Shown: positions 1 to 5,342, counted from the stretch's first letter. The stretch: 5,544 bases of DNA from JAWOGN01 sp046496815 (GCA_046496815.1 JAWOGN010000038.1:1-5544); one strand, 5' to 3'. The notes: a model not told the origin generated them from the letters alone. Numbers and translations: made by a program.

Positions 1-19
1 GATCCAAATGCAATAAAGT

Positions 20-493
20 TCATTCGGATTTTTGCAAAAATTTGCAGAAAGCCGCTATTTCAGATCTGGCTTTTACAAAAACTGTTTGTATCTGCGTAAC
101 CAATGGCTCCAATTTGGCGGGGTTCATGTGATACGCATAAACATTCCGAACGACATGCCGAAACCCTAGATACCCTTCAAGATTCTCTCTCAATACCTCT
201 GAGATCACTGCCGGACGAACGCCTGGAATCTCTATATTCATCTGGTTGAGTAACTCACGGTGCCAATTGGCACCAAATGGCACTGAACCGTCTATAGCAC
301 CGCCTATCCTTTCAAAAATCCTTTCAAGACCAGAATAAAAACCATGTAAGTTCAAAGCAACTCCATCCAGATAGTATTCATCATTTTTGGTCTTTGCTCG
401 CTCCCAGCCCTGCAAAGCTCGTTCAACGGTAATTTCTATATCCTCGAGTTCAGCAAGAATTCTTGCGGCCAACAGAGAAGCTGATTTATTCAT
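20..493 (-). CDS. hepT: HepT-like HEPN-domain toxin, partner of the MntA-type protein
   Basis: Predicted 157-residue, mostly helical HEPN-type protein of the HepT-like family. In characterised pairs HepT is an RNase that acts on tRNA or mRNA in the cytoplasm, and its MntA partner silences it by adding AMP to a tyrosine in the active-site motif. The diagnostic stretch is residues 111-122, FRHVVRNVYAYH. The canonical R-x4-H-x-Y motif would align as R112-x4-N117-x-Y119, so Asn stands where the catalytic His is expected, although His lies nearby at 113 and 122. The ATG overlaps the stop of the upstream nucleotidyltransferase gene (ATGA, 490-493), the usual arrangement for translationally coupled MntA-HepT modules, and a GAGG sits 10 bases before the ATG. 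It ends in TGA at 20-22. The family call rests on the pair and the RHxxRNxY motif. RNase activity is inferred and is less certain because of the altered motif. Confidence 0.8.
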   Translation of the reverse strand: MNKSASLLAARILAELEDIEITVERALQGWERAKTKNDEYYLDGVALNLHGFYSGLERIFERIGGAIDGSVPFGANWHRELLNQMNIEIPGVRPAVISEVLRENLEGYLGFRHVVRNVYAYHMNPAKLEPLVTQIQTVFVKARSEIAAFCKFLQKSE

Positions 494-864
494 AGTTCAG
501 TGCCCTCTTCAAGAATGATTTCCCTCAAAGCCCTTGTGCAATCCTGGATATCCACCAAATCAACCCTCCACAAATCGCTTATTCCAGACGCAAATGATAC
601 GGCTTTAAAAAATTTGGCAGCGGGAATTCCCCACACAGCAAGATCAATATCTGACAAACGGTTAAAATCTCCACGGGCCAAAGACCCAAAAAGAACAACC
701 TTTTTCGCACCAAACCGCTTAACGAGTTCTTCTGCAATTTTTTTTGCTACACTGTACGCCGCTTTGGCTGGAGAAGCAGACGATTTCGCTTTTACATCCG
801 GGACAAAAGGCTGGTATTGATCCCATTTTGATGGGTCTATATCAAGAGCTGTTTTTGAGGCCAT
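490..864 (-). CDS. mntA: MntA-type minimal nucleotidyltransferase (antitoxin)
   Basis: 124-residue protein of the DNA polymerase beta-like minimal nucleotidyltransferase family. The signature GS-x10-D-x-D is intact: G60-S61, then D72 and D74 (GSLARGDFNRLSDID). A third acidic residue is available in the strand WRVDLVD (D102 or D105). In known MntA-HepT modules this enzyme transfers AMP from ATP to the toxin's tyrosine and so neutralises it. About 40 residues precede the core, somewhat longer than the shortest family members, with a Lys/Ala/Ser-rich linker around 24-40. The ATG at 864 has a good ribosome-binding site (AAGGAAG, 880-874, 9 bases away). The gene begins 61 bp after the dehydrogenase-acetyltransferase fusion gene. 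I see no terminator in that gap, so read-through from the sugar operon is possible. All catalytic residues appear present. Confidence 0.88.
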   Translation of the reverse strand: MASKTALDIDPSKWDQYQPFVPDVKAKSSASPAKAAYSVAKKIAEELVKRFGAKKVVLFGSLARGDFNRLSDIDLAVWGIPAAKFFKAVSFASGISDLWRVDLVDIQDCTRALREIILEEGTEL

Positions 865-925
865 TGTGGCATTCTTCCTTTCCAGTCTTTCGGTTTGGAT
901 TTTACTTTTTTCGATTGTTGAAATA

Positions 926-2509
926 TCACGTGCCCTCCCTGACCGTCTTTCCCTTCTTTACATAGTTTGCGCCGCAGACATCGCATGTCGCTCGCGCCCC
1001 ATCAAAATGGAGGCGGATGCCGCACCGGCACATCCATCCTTTCACCACAGCCGGATTCCCCACCACCAGGGCGTAATCAGGCACATCGTCAAGGACTACG
1101 GTACCGGCACCCACGAATGCGAACCGACCGATCGTGTGGCCGCATACAATGGTGCAATTGGCGCCGAGGGTTGCGCCGCCTTTCACCAATGTGTTTCGGA
1201 TTTCACTTTTTCGCGGAATATGGCTCCTGGGGTTATAGACATTGGTAAACACCATGGAAGGACCGCAAAACACACCATCTTCCAGAGTTACCCCCGGATA
1301 GACGGAGACATTATTCTGGATTTTCACCTTGTTCCCAATGGTTACATCCGGGCCGATCACCACGTTCTGCCCGATATTGCACGCCTCACCAATCTTGCTC
1401 CCGCGGATCACATGAGAGAAGTGCCAGATCTTGGTCCCCGATCCGACCTCACAATCGGGGTCGACAACGGCCGTTTCATGCACTTGAACATCCGGTGCGT
1501 GCACAAGTGCTGAAATCTTTTCGATCGAAATCGGTTTCCCCTCCTGCTCCAAGGATTCCTGACACGCCTGAAGCACCCTGAGAACCCTCAAAGCCTCCTC
1601 GCCGTCTGTAATGGGCCGAATCTTTTCCTTAATACATTCGATAAAATGCCGGCATTCCTCCCGGAGCGGCTCGCTATTGTCCACAGAGACCGTTTCAGCC
1701 TCCTTCTTGTCCGGGACGGGCAGGTGATTTTTCCACTCAATCCTGTGGGGGAAAAGCAGCAGTTTGTCTTCGGGCTCCACATCATTGAAGAGGGCCATTT
1801 TTCGGTCTCCCACAACCACGAGACGCTGTTCTTTATAGGGATGAAGCCAGCTCACAAAAATGTGGGCACGGATCCCTGAGGGGAAAATAAGACTGCTGAG
1901 CGTCACATCGGCTACTTTCGGGTGCAGATAATTGGCACCGGCGCTGGACACCCTTTCGGGCATTTCATCCGTCAGGGATAGGATCACCGAGATATCGTGA
2001 GGCGCAAAGCTCCACAATATGTTCTCTTCATTTCGTATTTTCCCCAAGTTGAGCCGGTTGGAATAAATATACTGAATCTTTCCCAACTCCCCTTCGGAAA
2101 CCAACTGTTTGAGCTTGACCACGACCGGGTGATACTGCAAGAGATGACCCACCATCAACACCCTTTTTCGCGCTTTTGCCAGCTCATTCAGTTCAATTCC
2201 TTCCCCCTCACGAAGGGCCAGCGGTTTTTCAACGAACACGTGCTTGTCGGCCAAAAGCGCCGCTTTCACCACCCGGTAGTGGGTTTCCGCAGGCGTGGCG
2301 ATGGCAACGCCCGTCACGGAATCATCTTTCAATACAGACTGAAATGAGTCCGTAACCTTCACCTTCGGGTATTTTTCCGAAAATGCTTGCAACGTATCCT
2401 TCCGGCTGTCACAGATGACCCCCAGAACGCCTAAAGAATCAAAATTGCGTACCAAATTCTTGCCCCAGTACCCGGCTCCCGCCATGGCAATCTTAAGTAC
2501 CTTTGCCAC
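926..2509 (-). CDS. Fused Gfo/Idh/MocA dehydrogenase and LbH N-acetyltransferase (WbpB-WbpD-like)
   Basis: 527 residues from the chosen GTG, made of two enzymes. Residues about 5-325 are a Gfo/Idh/MocA NAD(P)-dependent oxidoreductase: GAGYWG dinucleotide loop (11-16), EKP with the usual catalytic Lys (94-96), and HD at 171-172. Residues about 336-493 are a left-handed beta-helix acyltransferase with isoleucine-patch hexapeptides and the stretches TKIWHFSHVI, VKIQNNVSVYPGV and GPSMVFTNVYNPRS typical of WbpD/WlbB UDP-2-acetamido-3-amino-glucuronate N-acetyltransferases. A tail has CxC and CxxC pairs (C494, C496, C509, C512) that could bind zinc. In the WbpB-WbpE-WbpD route the dehydrogenase oxidises UDP-GlcNAcA at C3, an aminotransferase adds the amine, and the acetyltransferase caps it; the aminotransferase is not in this window. 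The gene starts 10 bp after the SDR gene. An in-frame GTG at 2545 would give 539 residues, but it overlaps the upstream gene and lacks a ribosome-binding site. The exact sugar substrate is inferred. Confidence 0.9.
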   Translation of the reverse strand: MAKVLKIAMAGAGYWGKNLVRNFDSLGVLGVICDSRKDTLQAFSEKYPKVKVTDSFQSVLKDDSVTGVAIATPAETHYRVVKAALLADKHVFVEKPLALREGEGIELNELAKARKRVLMVGHLLQYHPVVVKLKQLVSEGELGKIQYIYSNRLNLGKIRNEENILWSFAPHDISVILSLTDEMPERVSSAGANYLHPKVADVTLSSLIFPSGIRAHIFVSWLHPYKEQRLVVVGDRKMALFNDVEPEDKLLLFPHRIEWKNHLPVPDKKEAETVSVDNSEPLREECRHFIECIKEKIRPITDGEEALRVLRVLQACQESLEQEGKPISIEKISALVHAPDVQVHETAVVDPDCEVGSGTKIWHFSHVIRGSKIGEACNIGQNVVIGPDVTIGNKVKIQNNVSVYPGVTLEDGVFCGPSMVFTNVYNPRSHIPRKSEIRNTLVKGGATLGANCTIVCGHTIGRFAFVGAGTVVLDDVPDYALVVGNPAVVKGWMCRCGIRLHFDGARATCDVCGANYVKKGKTVREGT

Positions 2510-2510
2510 A

Positions 2511-2519
2511 TCCCCTCCC
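2511..2519 (-). promoter_or_regulatory. Ribosome-binding site that sets the GTG start of the fusion gene
   Basis: On the minus strand GGGAGGGGA lies between the TAG stop of the SDR gene (2522-2520) and the GTG at 2509-2507, placing the GGAGG core 4 bases from the GTG. This is a little short but the sequence is strong. No comparable site precedes the upstream in-frame GTG at 2545. An out-of-frame ATG overlaps this GTG (2511-2509) but does not open the correct frame. Confidence 0.7.
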
Positions 2520-3479
2520 CTATTCCTTGAAATAATCGATGACACTCTGGATCATTGCCGTGAGGTCATAAGACGGCTCGAAACCGATCAACGTCCTCAC
2601 TTTCTGAATGTTGGGACAGCGCCGTTTCATATCCTCAAAACCGGGGCCGTAGGCCTTCTCATAAGGAATATGCTCGATCTCCGAATCACTCCCCGTCATC
2701 TCCCGAATCTTCTGCGCCAGTTCATTGATGGTCACTTCCGTGTCGTTTCCGACATTAAAAATCTCCCCCTCAGCGGCGGGTTCATCCATCAACTTTGTAA
2801 TCGCCTGCACGACGTCGTTGACATGGGCAAAGCTTCGGCTCTGGGTACCATCCCCATAAACACTGATGGGTTTTCCAAGCAGCGCACTCTGCACAAAACT
2901 GGGAAGCACCATCCCGTATTGACCTGTTTGCCGGGGCCCCACCGTGTTGAACAGCCGTCCAATGACAACCGGCAGTTTTTTTTCATCGAAGTAGGCAAGC
3001 GCCTGAAATTCGTCCAACGTTTTAGAACAGGCATAGGCCCACCGTCTTTTTTTGACGGATCCCATCACCCGGTCGTCATCTTCAGAGACGGCATGTTCGA
3101 CGTGCTTTCCATAGACTTCGGAAGTTGACGCGATCAGGATCTTTTTTTTGAAACGATTGGCCAACCTCAAGACGGTCTCCGTTCCCTTTACATTGATGTC
3201 CAGCGTTTCCACGGGGTGGTCCATAATGTTCTTCACTCCTACGGATGCCGCCAGATGATAAATATGGTCCACCTTAAAAATCAGTTCGTTCATGACCGAC
3301 TCATTCAGGATCGTGTCGACGACCAGGTGGAGTTTTTTATGATTCTGTATCTTCCCGATGTTTGCAAGTTTACCCGTCCATAGGTTGTCGATGATGAACA
3401 CTTCGTGTCCCCGTTCCAAAAGCTTCTCTGCCAAATGCGATCCGATAAAGCCGGCACCGCCGGTAATCAATATTTTCAT
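2520..3479 (-). CDS. NAD-dependent sugar-nucleotide epimerase/decarboxylase (extended SDR)
   Basis: 319 residues, normal length for extended short-chain dehydrogenases that act on nucleotide sugars in the cytoplasm. GGAGFIG (7-13) binds NAD, and D31 at the end of the second strand suits NAD(H). The catalytic set is T119 in STSEVYG (118-124) with Y149 and K153 in YACSK. The substrate half has GRLFNTVGPR (174-183) and VYGDGTQSRSF (207-217). E121 and R215 sit where UDP-glucuronate decarboxylases (ArnA C-terminal domain, UXS) have their functional Glu and Arg, so a UDP-xylose-synthase-like role is plausible. The Glu also occurs in some dehydratases, so a 4-epimerase or 4,6-dehydratase cannot be excluded. 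The ATG has GGGGAG 7 bases upstream. It is the first sugar gene after the 471 bp gap and ends 10 bp before the fusion gene, evidently the same transcript. Confidence 0.88.
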   Translation of the reverse strand: MKILITGGAGFIGSHLAEKLLERGHEVFIIDNLWTGKLANIGKIQNHKKLHLVVDTILNESVMNELIFKVDHIYHLAASVGVKNIMDHPVETLDINVKGTETVLRLANRFKKKILIASTSEVYGKHVEHAVSEDDDRVMGSVKKRRWAYACSKTLDEFQALAYFDEKKLPVVIGRLFNTVGPRQTGQYGMVLPSFVQSALLGKPISVYGDGTQSRSFAHVNDVVQAITKLMDEPAAEGEIFNVGNDTEVTINELAQKIREMTGSDSEIEHIPYEKAYGPGFEDMKRRCPNIQKVRTLIGFEPSYDLTAMIQSVIDYFKE

Positions 3480-3530
3480 CTAAGCACTCCCCGCTGCTCC
3501 ATGTTTTGAGACAAATTACAGCTCCGCCCC

Positions 3531-3550
3531 TTCGGTTACAGGACACCGAA
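3531..3550 (-). other. Stem-loop in the leader of the SDR gene
   Basis: Perfect 6 bp inverted repeat TTCGGT/ACCGAA (3531-3536 and 3545-3550) around an 8-base loop. On the minus strand it is followed by a G-rich stretch and GGCGGAGCTG (3528-3519). There is no U-tract, so it does not look like an intrinsic terminator. It could be a pause or leader structure, or chance. Confidence 0.3.
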
Positions 3551-3782
3551 AAGCCATCTCATCCCTAAGTTAAGCGGTTCCGGGTTCAACGTTCTGGGTT
3601 GAAAAAGCCCAAACGCTCATGTCTAATGGATCCTGCCTTCATCGTGGGAATAAAGCGGTTTTACCCACTGGGTGATGTCAGGTATTCCGGATCCTGATCA
3701 AAAATTTTAAGAAATGATAATCTGTTTTAAACTTTGAACCCATGAACCCCGATTTCATCGGAAAACCCTGAACCGCTCAACC

Positions 3783-3804
3783 TTGATAGTCTCGTAAAAA
3801 GTCG
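3783..3804 (+). repeat. Left terminal inverted repeat of the MITE-like element
   Basis: 22 bases starting TTGATAGTCTCGT and ending AAAGTCG, the exact reverse complement of 3923-3944. Confidence 0.85.
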
Positions 3805-3883
3805 TCACCCCGTTGAAAATCCCGATGAATGCGGGATCTTCGAACGGAGGTCCAGCCCCTCCTTAAGTAACTGAAAAGGCTGG

Positions 3884-3903
3884 ATTCCGGTCTGCACCGG
3901 AAT
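3884..3903. repeat. Internal hairpin of the MITE-like element
   Basis: ATTCCGGT (3884-3891) and ACCGGAAT (3896-3903) pair perfectly around CTGC. With CTGG before it and GACG after it, it matches the general form of dispersed extragenic palindromes of the type CTGGATTCC...GGAATGACG. Confidence 0.7.
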
Positions 3904-3922
3904 GACGGAAAAAGGTGGTTTC

Positions 3923-3944
3923 CGACTTTTTACGAGACTATCAA
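3923..3944 (-). repeat. Right terminal inverted repeat of the MITE-like element
   Basis: Exact reverse complement of the left arm. It ends seven bases before the TAA stop (3953-3951) of the NusG-paralogue gene. Confidence 0.85.
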
Positions 3945-3950
3945 CCTTGG

Positions 3951-4463
3951 TTAAGATATTTTCTCCAAGGACCAGTCCTCGATTTCCACTTCCAAAGATC
4001 GGTGCAACAGCTCAATGGACACGACCACTTTGTGGGTTTCACCTTTGTGATGGATGTAAAATCCCATCAGCCCCTTCAACGGACCCTCCGTGATTACGAC
4101 CCGATCGCCTTTTTTCATAAAAGCACGATTTTGAACCGTCCGGTCCGTACCGTCGAGAATCATGAGCGAAGCGATCTCCCCCTCATCGGCTGGAGCCGGT
4201 CTTCCCTTAAAGCTGATCATTCGAACCACACCCACGGTCTTGAGAATATGCAAGTGCTCATCGGCCTGGAGTTCGGAGCGAACAAAAACATAGCCGGGCA
4301 GCATGGGAACATATATCTTCTTGCGCCGGTCCTTTCGTCGGCTCATTACTTGGATCTTCGGCAAGAAAGCCTCCAGTGATTTGCCGCAAAGGCCATCGTA
4401 CACTTTTTGTTCAAACCGGCTTTTTGTATGAAGTGCATACCATTTCGCACAATTCTGGTTCAT
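3951..4463 (-). CDS. NusG-paralogue antitermination factor (RfaH/UpxY type)
   Basis: 170 residues, the size of specialised NusG paralogues. The N-terminal NGN domain begins WYALHTKSRFEQKV (8-21), has a basic stretch SRRKDRRKK (41-49), and contains PMLPGYVFV (53-61), the hallmark of the family. After a linker around 92-116 a KOW domain follows, KKGDRVVITEGPLKGLMGF (117-135). Such proteins bind RNA polymerase and the non-template strand and help it through long polysaccharide operons. The ATG overlaps the stop of the upstream regulator (ATGA, 4460-4463), so the two are translated together; a GGAGAGG lies 11 bases before the ATG. Its position at the head of a sugar-nucleotide gene set, rather than beside secE or rplK, separates it from housekeeping NusG. 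Which paralogue subfamily it belongs to, and its DNA or RNA target, are not decided by the sequence. Confidence 0.92.
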   Translation of the reverse strand: MNQNCAKWYALHTKSRFEQKVYDGLCGKSLEAFLPKIQVMSRRKDRRKKIYVPMLPGYVFVRSELQADEHLHILKTVGVVRMISFKGRPAPADEGEIASLMILDGTDRTVQNRAFMKKGDRVVITEGPLKGLMGFYIHHKGETHKVVVSIELLHRSLEVEIEDWSLEKIS

Positions 4464-5038
4464 AGCGTCGCGATCCTCTCCGCACTTACCCCCCTTTCAA
4501 TCAAACGCGCCATATCCCTGTCTGTGTCCTCAAGGCGCGTCAGCAAGACCGTGTTCCAATCTTCTTGATCGAGTCGATGAAGTTCCTCCACCTTGAACTC
4601 GAAAAAATCATTTCCGTGTTGCTTTTCATCTACGATCCCCACCAACCGCAAATTGGTTAGCTGCAAATACAAATAGGCCAATTCCGCCACCTCACCGGCA
4701 CCAAAAAACAAGATGGAACGCTGTTCCTTATCTTCCAGCTCTTCAAACTTATTGACCAGCAGCGCTTTGATCTCCCTATAAAAATTTACCGAGTACCGAA
4801 GATAATCCACGGTGAGCCTACTCTTTCTTGCCAGCCCTTTGGGAGTCAAAAAGTACTTCACGCGGTTTCTCGGCAGGTTCTTAGCCTTGAAATAGCCTTT
4901 GTTGACAAGACGCTTGAGAAAAGCGTTGACAAGCCCTAAAGAAAGGTTCAGACGTTGCGACAGCTCCCGTTGGCTGTAGCTGCCATCCTGCTCAATTTCT
5001 CCCATTAAACGGAGAATATGAATATCTTCTTTGTCCAT
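4460..5038 (-). CDS. EPS-associated winged-helix regulator with C-terminal Rossmann-like domain
   Basis: 192 residues. Residues about 3-75 form a MarR-like winged helix (SQRELSQRLNLSLGLVNAFL at 22-41 as the HTH, then a wing ending YFLTPKGLARKSRLT), closely resembling the EPS-associated MarR-type regulators that sit at the head of exopolysaccharide loci. A helical linker (76-105) leads to a beta-alpha fold with FFGAGEVAELAYLYL (111-125) and LVGIVDE (132-138), like the nucleotide-binding domains of the CoA-binding or PglD N-terminal type. This suggests a DNA-binding protein that senses a nucleotide, sugar nucleotide or cofactor; the ligand is unknown. It is the first gene of the minus-strand operon and overlaps the NusG-paralogue gene by 4 bp. 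The ATG at 5038 has no clear Shine-Dalgarno sequence (TTCTCACGTAA precedes it), which may mean weak or regulated translation; the next internal Met at residue 12 is no better. Confidence 0.87.
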   Translation of the reverse strand: MDKEDIHILRLMGEIEQDGSYSQRELSQRLNLSLGLVNAFLKRLVNKGYFKAKNLPRNRVKYFLTPKGLARKSRLTVDYLRYSVNFYREIKALLVNKFEELEDKEQRSILFFGAGEVAELAYLYLQLTNLRLVGIVDEKQHGNDFFEFKVEELHRLDQEDWNTVLLTRLEDTDRDMARLIERGVSAERIATL

Positions 5039-5137
5039 TTACGTGAGAAGGATAAACCAAACCGCTAAAATTCGGACAAGCCCGGTTAGCCTGTCCCCGG
5101 AAACCGTCTTTTATCGACACGGGAACCTGGACGAAAC

Positions 5138-5150
5138 GTTCAAAAGTTCA
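5138..5150. promoter_or_regulatory. Tandem GTTCA pair, possible operator half-sites
   Basis: GTTCA at 5138-5142 and again at 5146-5150, an 8 bp period. The same 5-mer forms both arms of the palindrome 21 bp further on, so three or four copies of one half-site cluster upstream of the regulator gene. Confidence 0.35.
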
Positions 5151-5167
5151 ACATTCCCGTTTGGCGC

Positions 5168-5196
5168 AGTGTTCAATAAATGAACAACATTGTCAA
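5168..5196 (-). promoter_or_regulatory. Candidate promoter of the regulator-antiterminator operon
   Basis: The minus strand has a perfect -35 TTGACA (5196-5191), and a 17-base spacer leads to AACACT (5173-5168), a weak -10 matching 3 of 6 consensus bases. The GTTCA palindrome lies mostly in the spacer, where a bound protein would block or adjust polymerase. A second minus-strand option is TTGATA with TATAAA 18 bases later inside the AT-rich block. Confidence 0.35.
5171..5185. promoter_or_regulatory. Palindromic operator candidate GTTCA-N5-TGAAC
   Basis: Perfect 5 bp inverted repeat GTTCA ATAAA TGAAC, the size and symmetry bound by dimeric winged-helix regulators. It overlaps the candidate minus-strand promoter and lies about 130 bp before the regulator's start codon. 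Autoregulation by that regulator is an inference. Confidence 0.4.
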
Positions 5197-5275
5197 GAAA
5201 AAAAAGTATATATATTAGTATTATTTTAGTAAAATTTTATCCATTTATAATATTATAATAAAATTTATATCAATG
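5197..5275. other. AT-rich block between divergent promoters
   Basis: Apart from a few isolated G or C bases this stretch is A and T only, with an A-run at 5198-5205 and alternating TATATATA and TATAATATTATAATA. It contrasts with the 45-58 % GC of the genes. It could be an UP-element, intrinsically curved DNA or a target of an AT-binding nucleoid protein. Confidence 0.5.
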
Positions 5276-5342
5276 ATTGTTCCCGTAGCAAGCGGGAAAG
5301 GGAGCGAAAAACGGTTCATCCAATCCCAAAGGCTTTCCAAAT

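Larger units (their letters stand above)
3783..3944. mobile_element. MITE-like inverted-repeat element, no coding capacity
   Basis: Two perfect 22 bp inverted arms (3783-3804 and 3923-3944; the core reads ATAGTCTCGTAAAAAGTCG on the left) enclose 118 bp. The flanks carry a direct repeat, TCAACCTTG at 3777-3785 and 3941-3949, which reads naturally as an 8-9 bp target duplication. On that reading the element proper is about 3786-3941 (156 bp) and the extra arm bases come from the duplicated site, which itself begins CAA and ends TTG. Inside are three stem-loops: 3811-3846 (long, one bulge and one mismatch), 3846-3862, and 3884-3903 (8 bp stem, CTGC loop). The last resembles the dispersed ATTCC(G/C)-type hairpin repeats found in many proteobacterial genomes. 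The right end lies 1-6 bp from the stop codon of the NusG-paralogue gene without disturbing it. No transposase is present, so it would be moved in trans. Copy number cannot be seen here. Confidence 0.72.
3480..3950. other. 471 bp gene-free region between the antiterminator gene and the sugar genes
   Basis: I see no credible coding sequence on either strand. The right part (3783-3944) is the MITE-like inverted-repeat element described separately. The left part would be the leader of the SDR gene if transcription enters from the regulator and NusG-paralogue genes. It contains a stem-loop at 3531-3550, degenerate TGAACC/GGTTCA motifs, a short AT-rich patch around 3697-3733 and a repeated GGATCCTG (3628-3635, 3689-3696). 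I found no convincing promoter or intrinsic terminator. A long leader after a NusG-paralogue gene is a plausible site of elongation control, but that is inference. Confidence 0.6.

Noticed and set aside
865..925. Dedicated promoter for the MntA-HepT pair in the 61 bp gap
   Set aside because: TAAAAT could serve as a -10, but nothing resembling a -35 stands at the right distance; it stays possible but unsupported.
866..1513. Plus-strand open frame of 215 codons
   Set aside because: Antisense to the acetyltransferase half of the fusion gene, whose minus-strand frame has unmistakable family motifs; the plus-strand product shows none.
2510..2545. Longer N-terminus for the fusion gene from the in-frame GTG at 2545
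   Set aside because: It overlaps the SDR gene by 26 bases and lacks a Shine-Dalgarno sequence, while the GTG at 2509 has GGGAGGGG in front and starts right before the Rossmann strand.
2415..3128. Plus-strand open frame of 237 codons
   Set aside because: Antisense to the SDR gene and the start of the fusion gene; no recognisable domain and no ribosome-binding logic.
3783..3944. The inverted-repeat region as a bidirectional intrinsic terminator
   Set aside because: The long arms enclose 118 bp and the T/A runs lie inside the arms rather than after a tight GC-rich stem; the direct repeat at the borders favours a mobile element.
3915..4379. Plus-strand open frame of 154 codons
   Set aside because: Antisense to the NusG-paralogue gene, beginning inside the inverted-repeat element; a shadow frame.
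5280..5298. Hairpin TTCCCG/CGGGAA as a terminator
   Set aside because: 6 bp stem with a 7-base loop and no T-run on either side in the right place, and no gene ends nearby.
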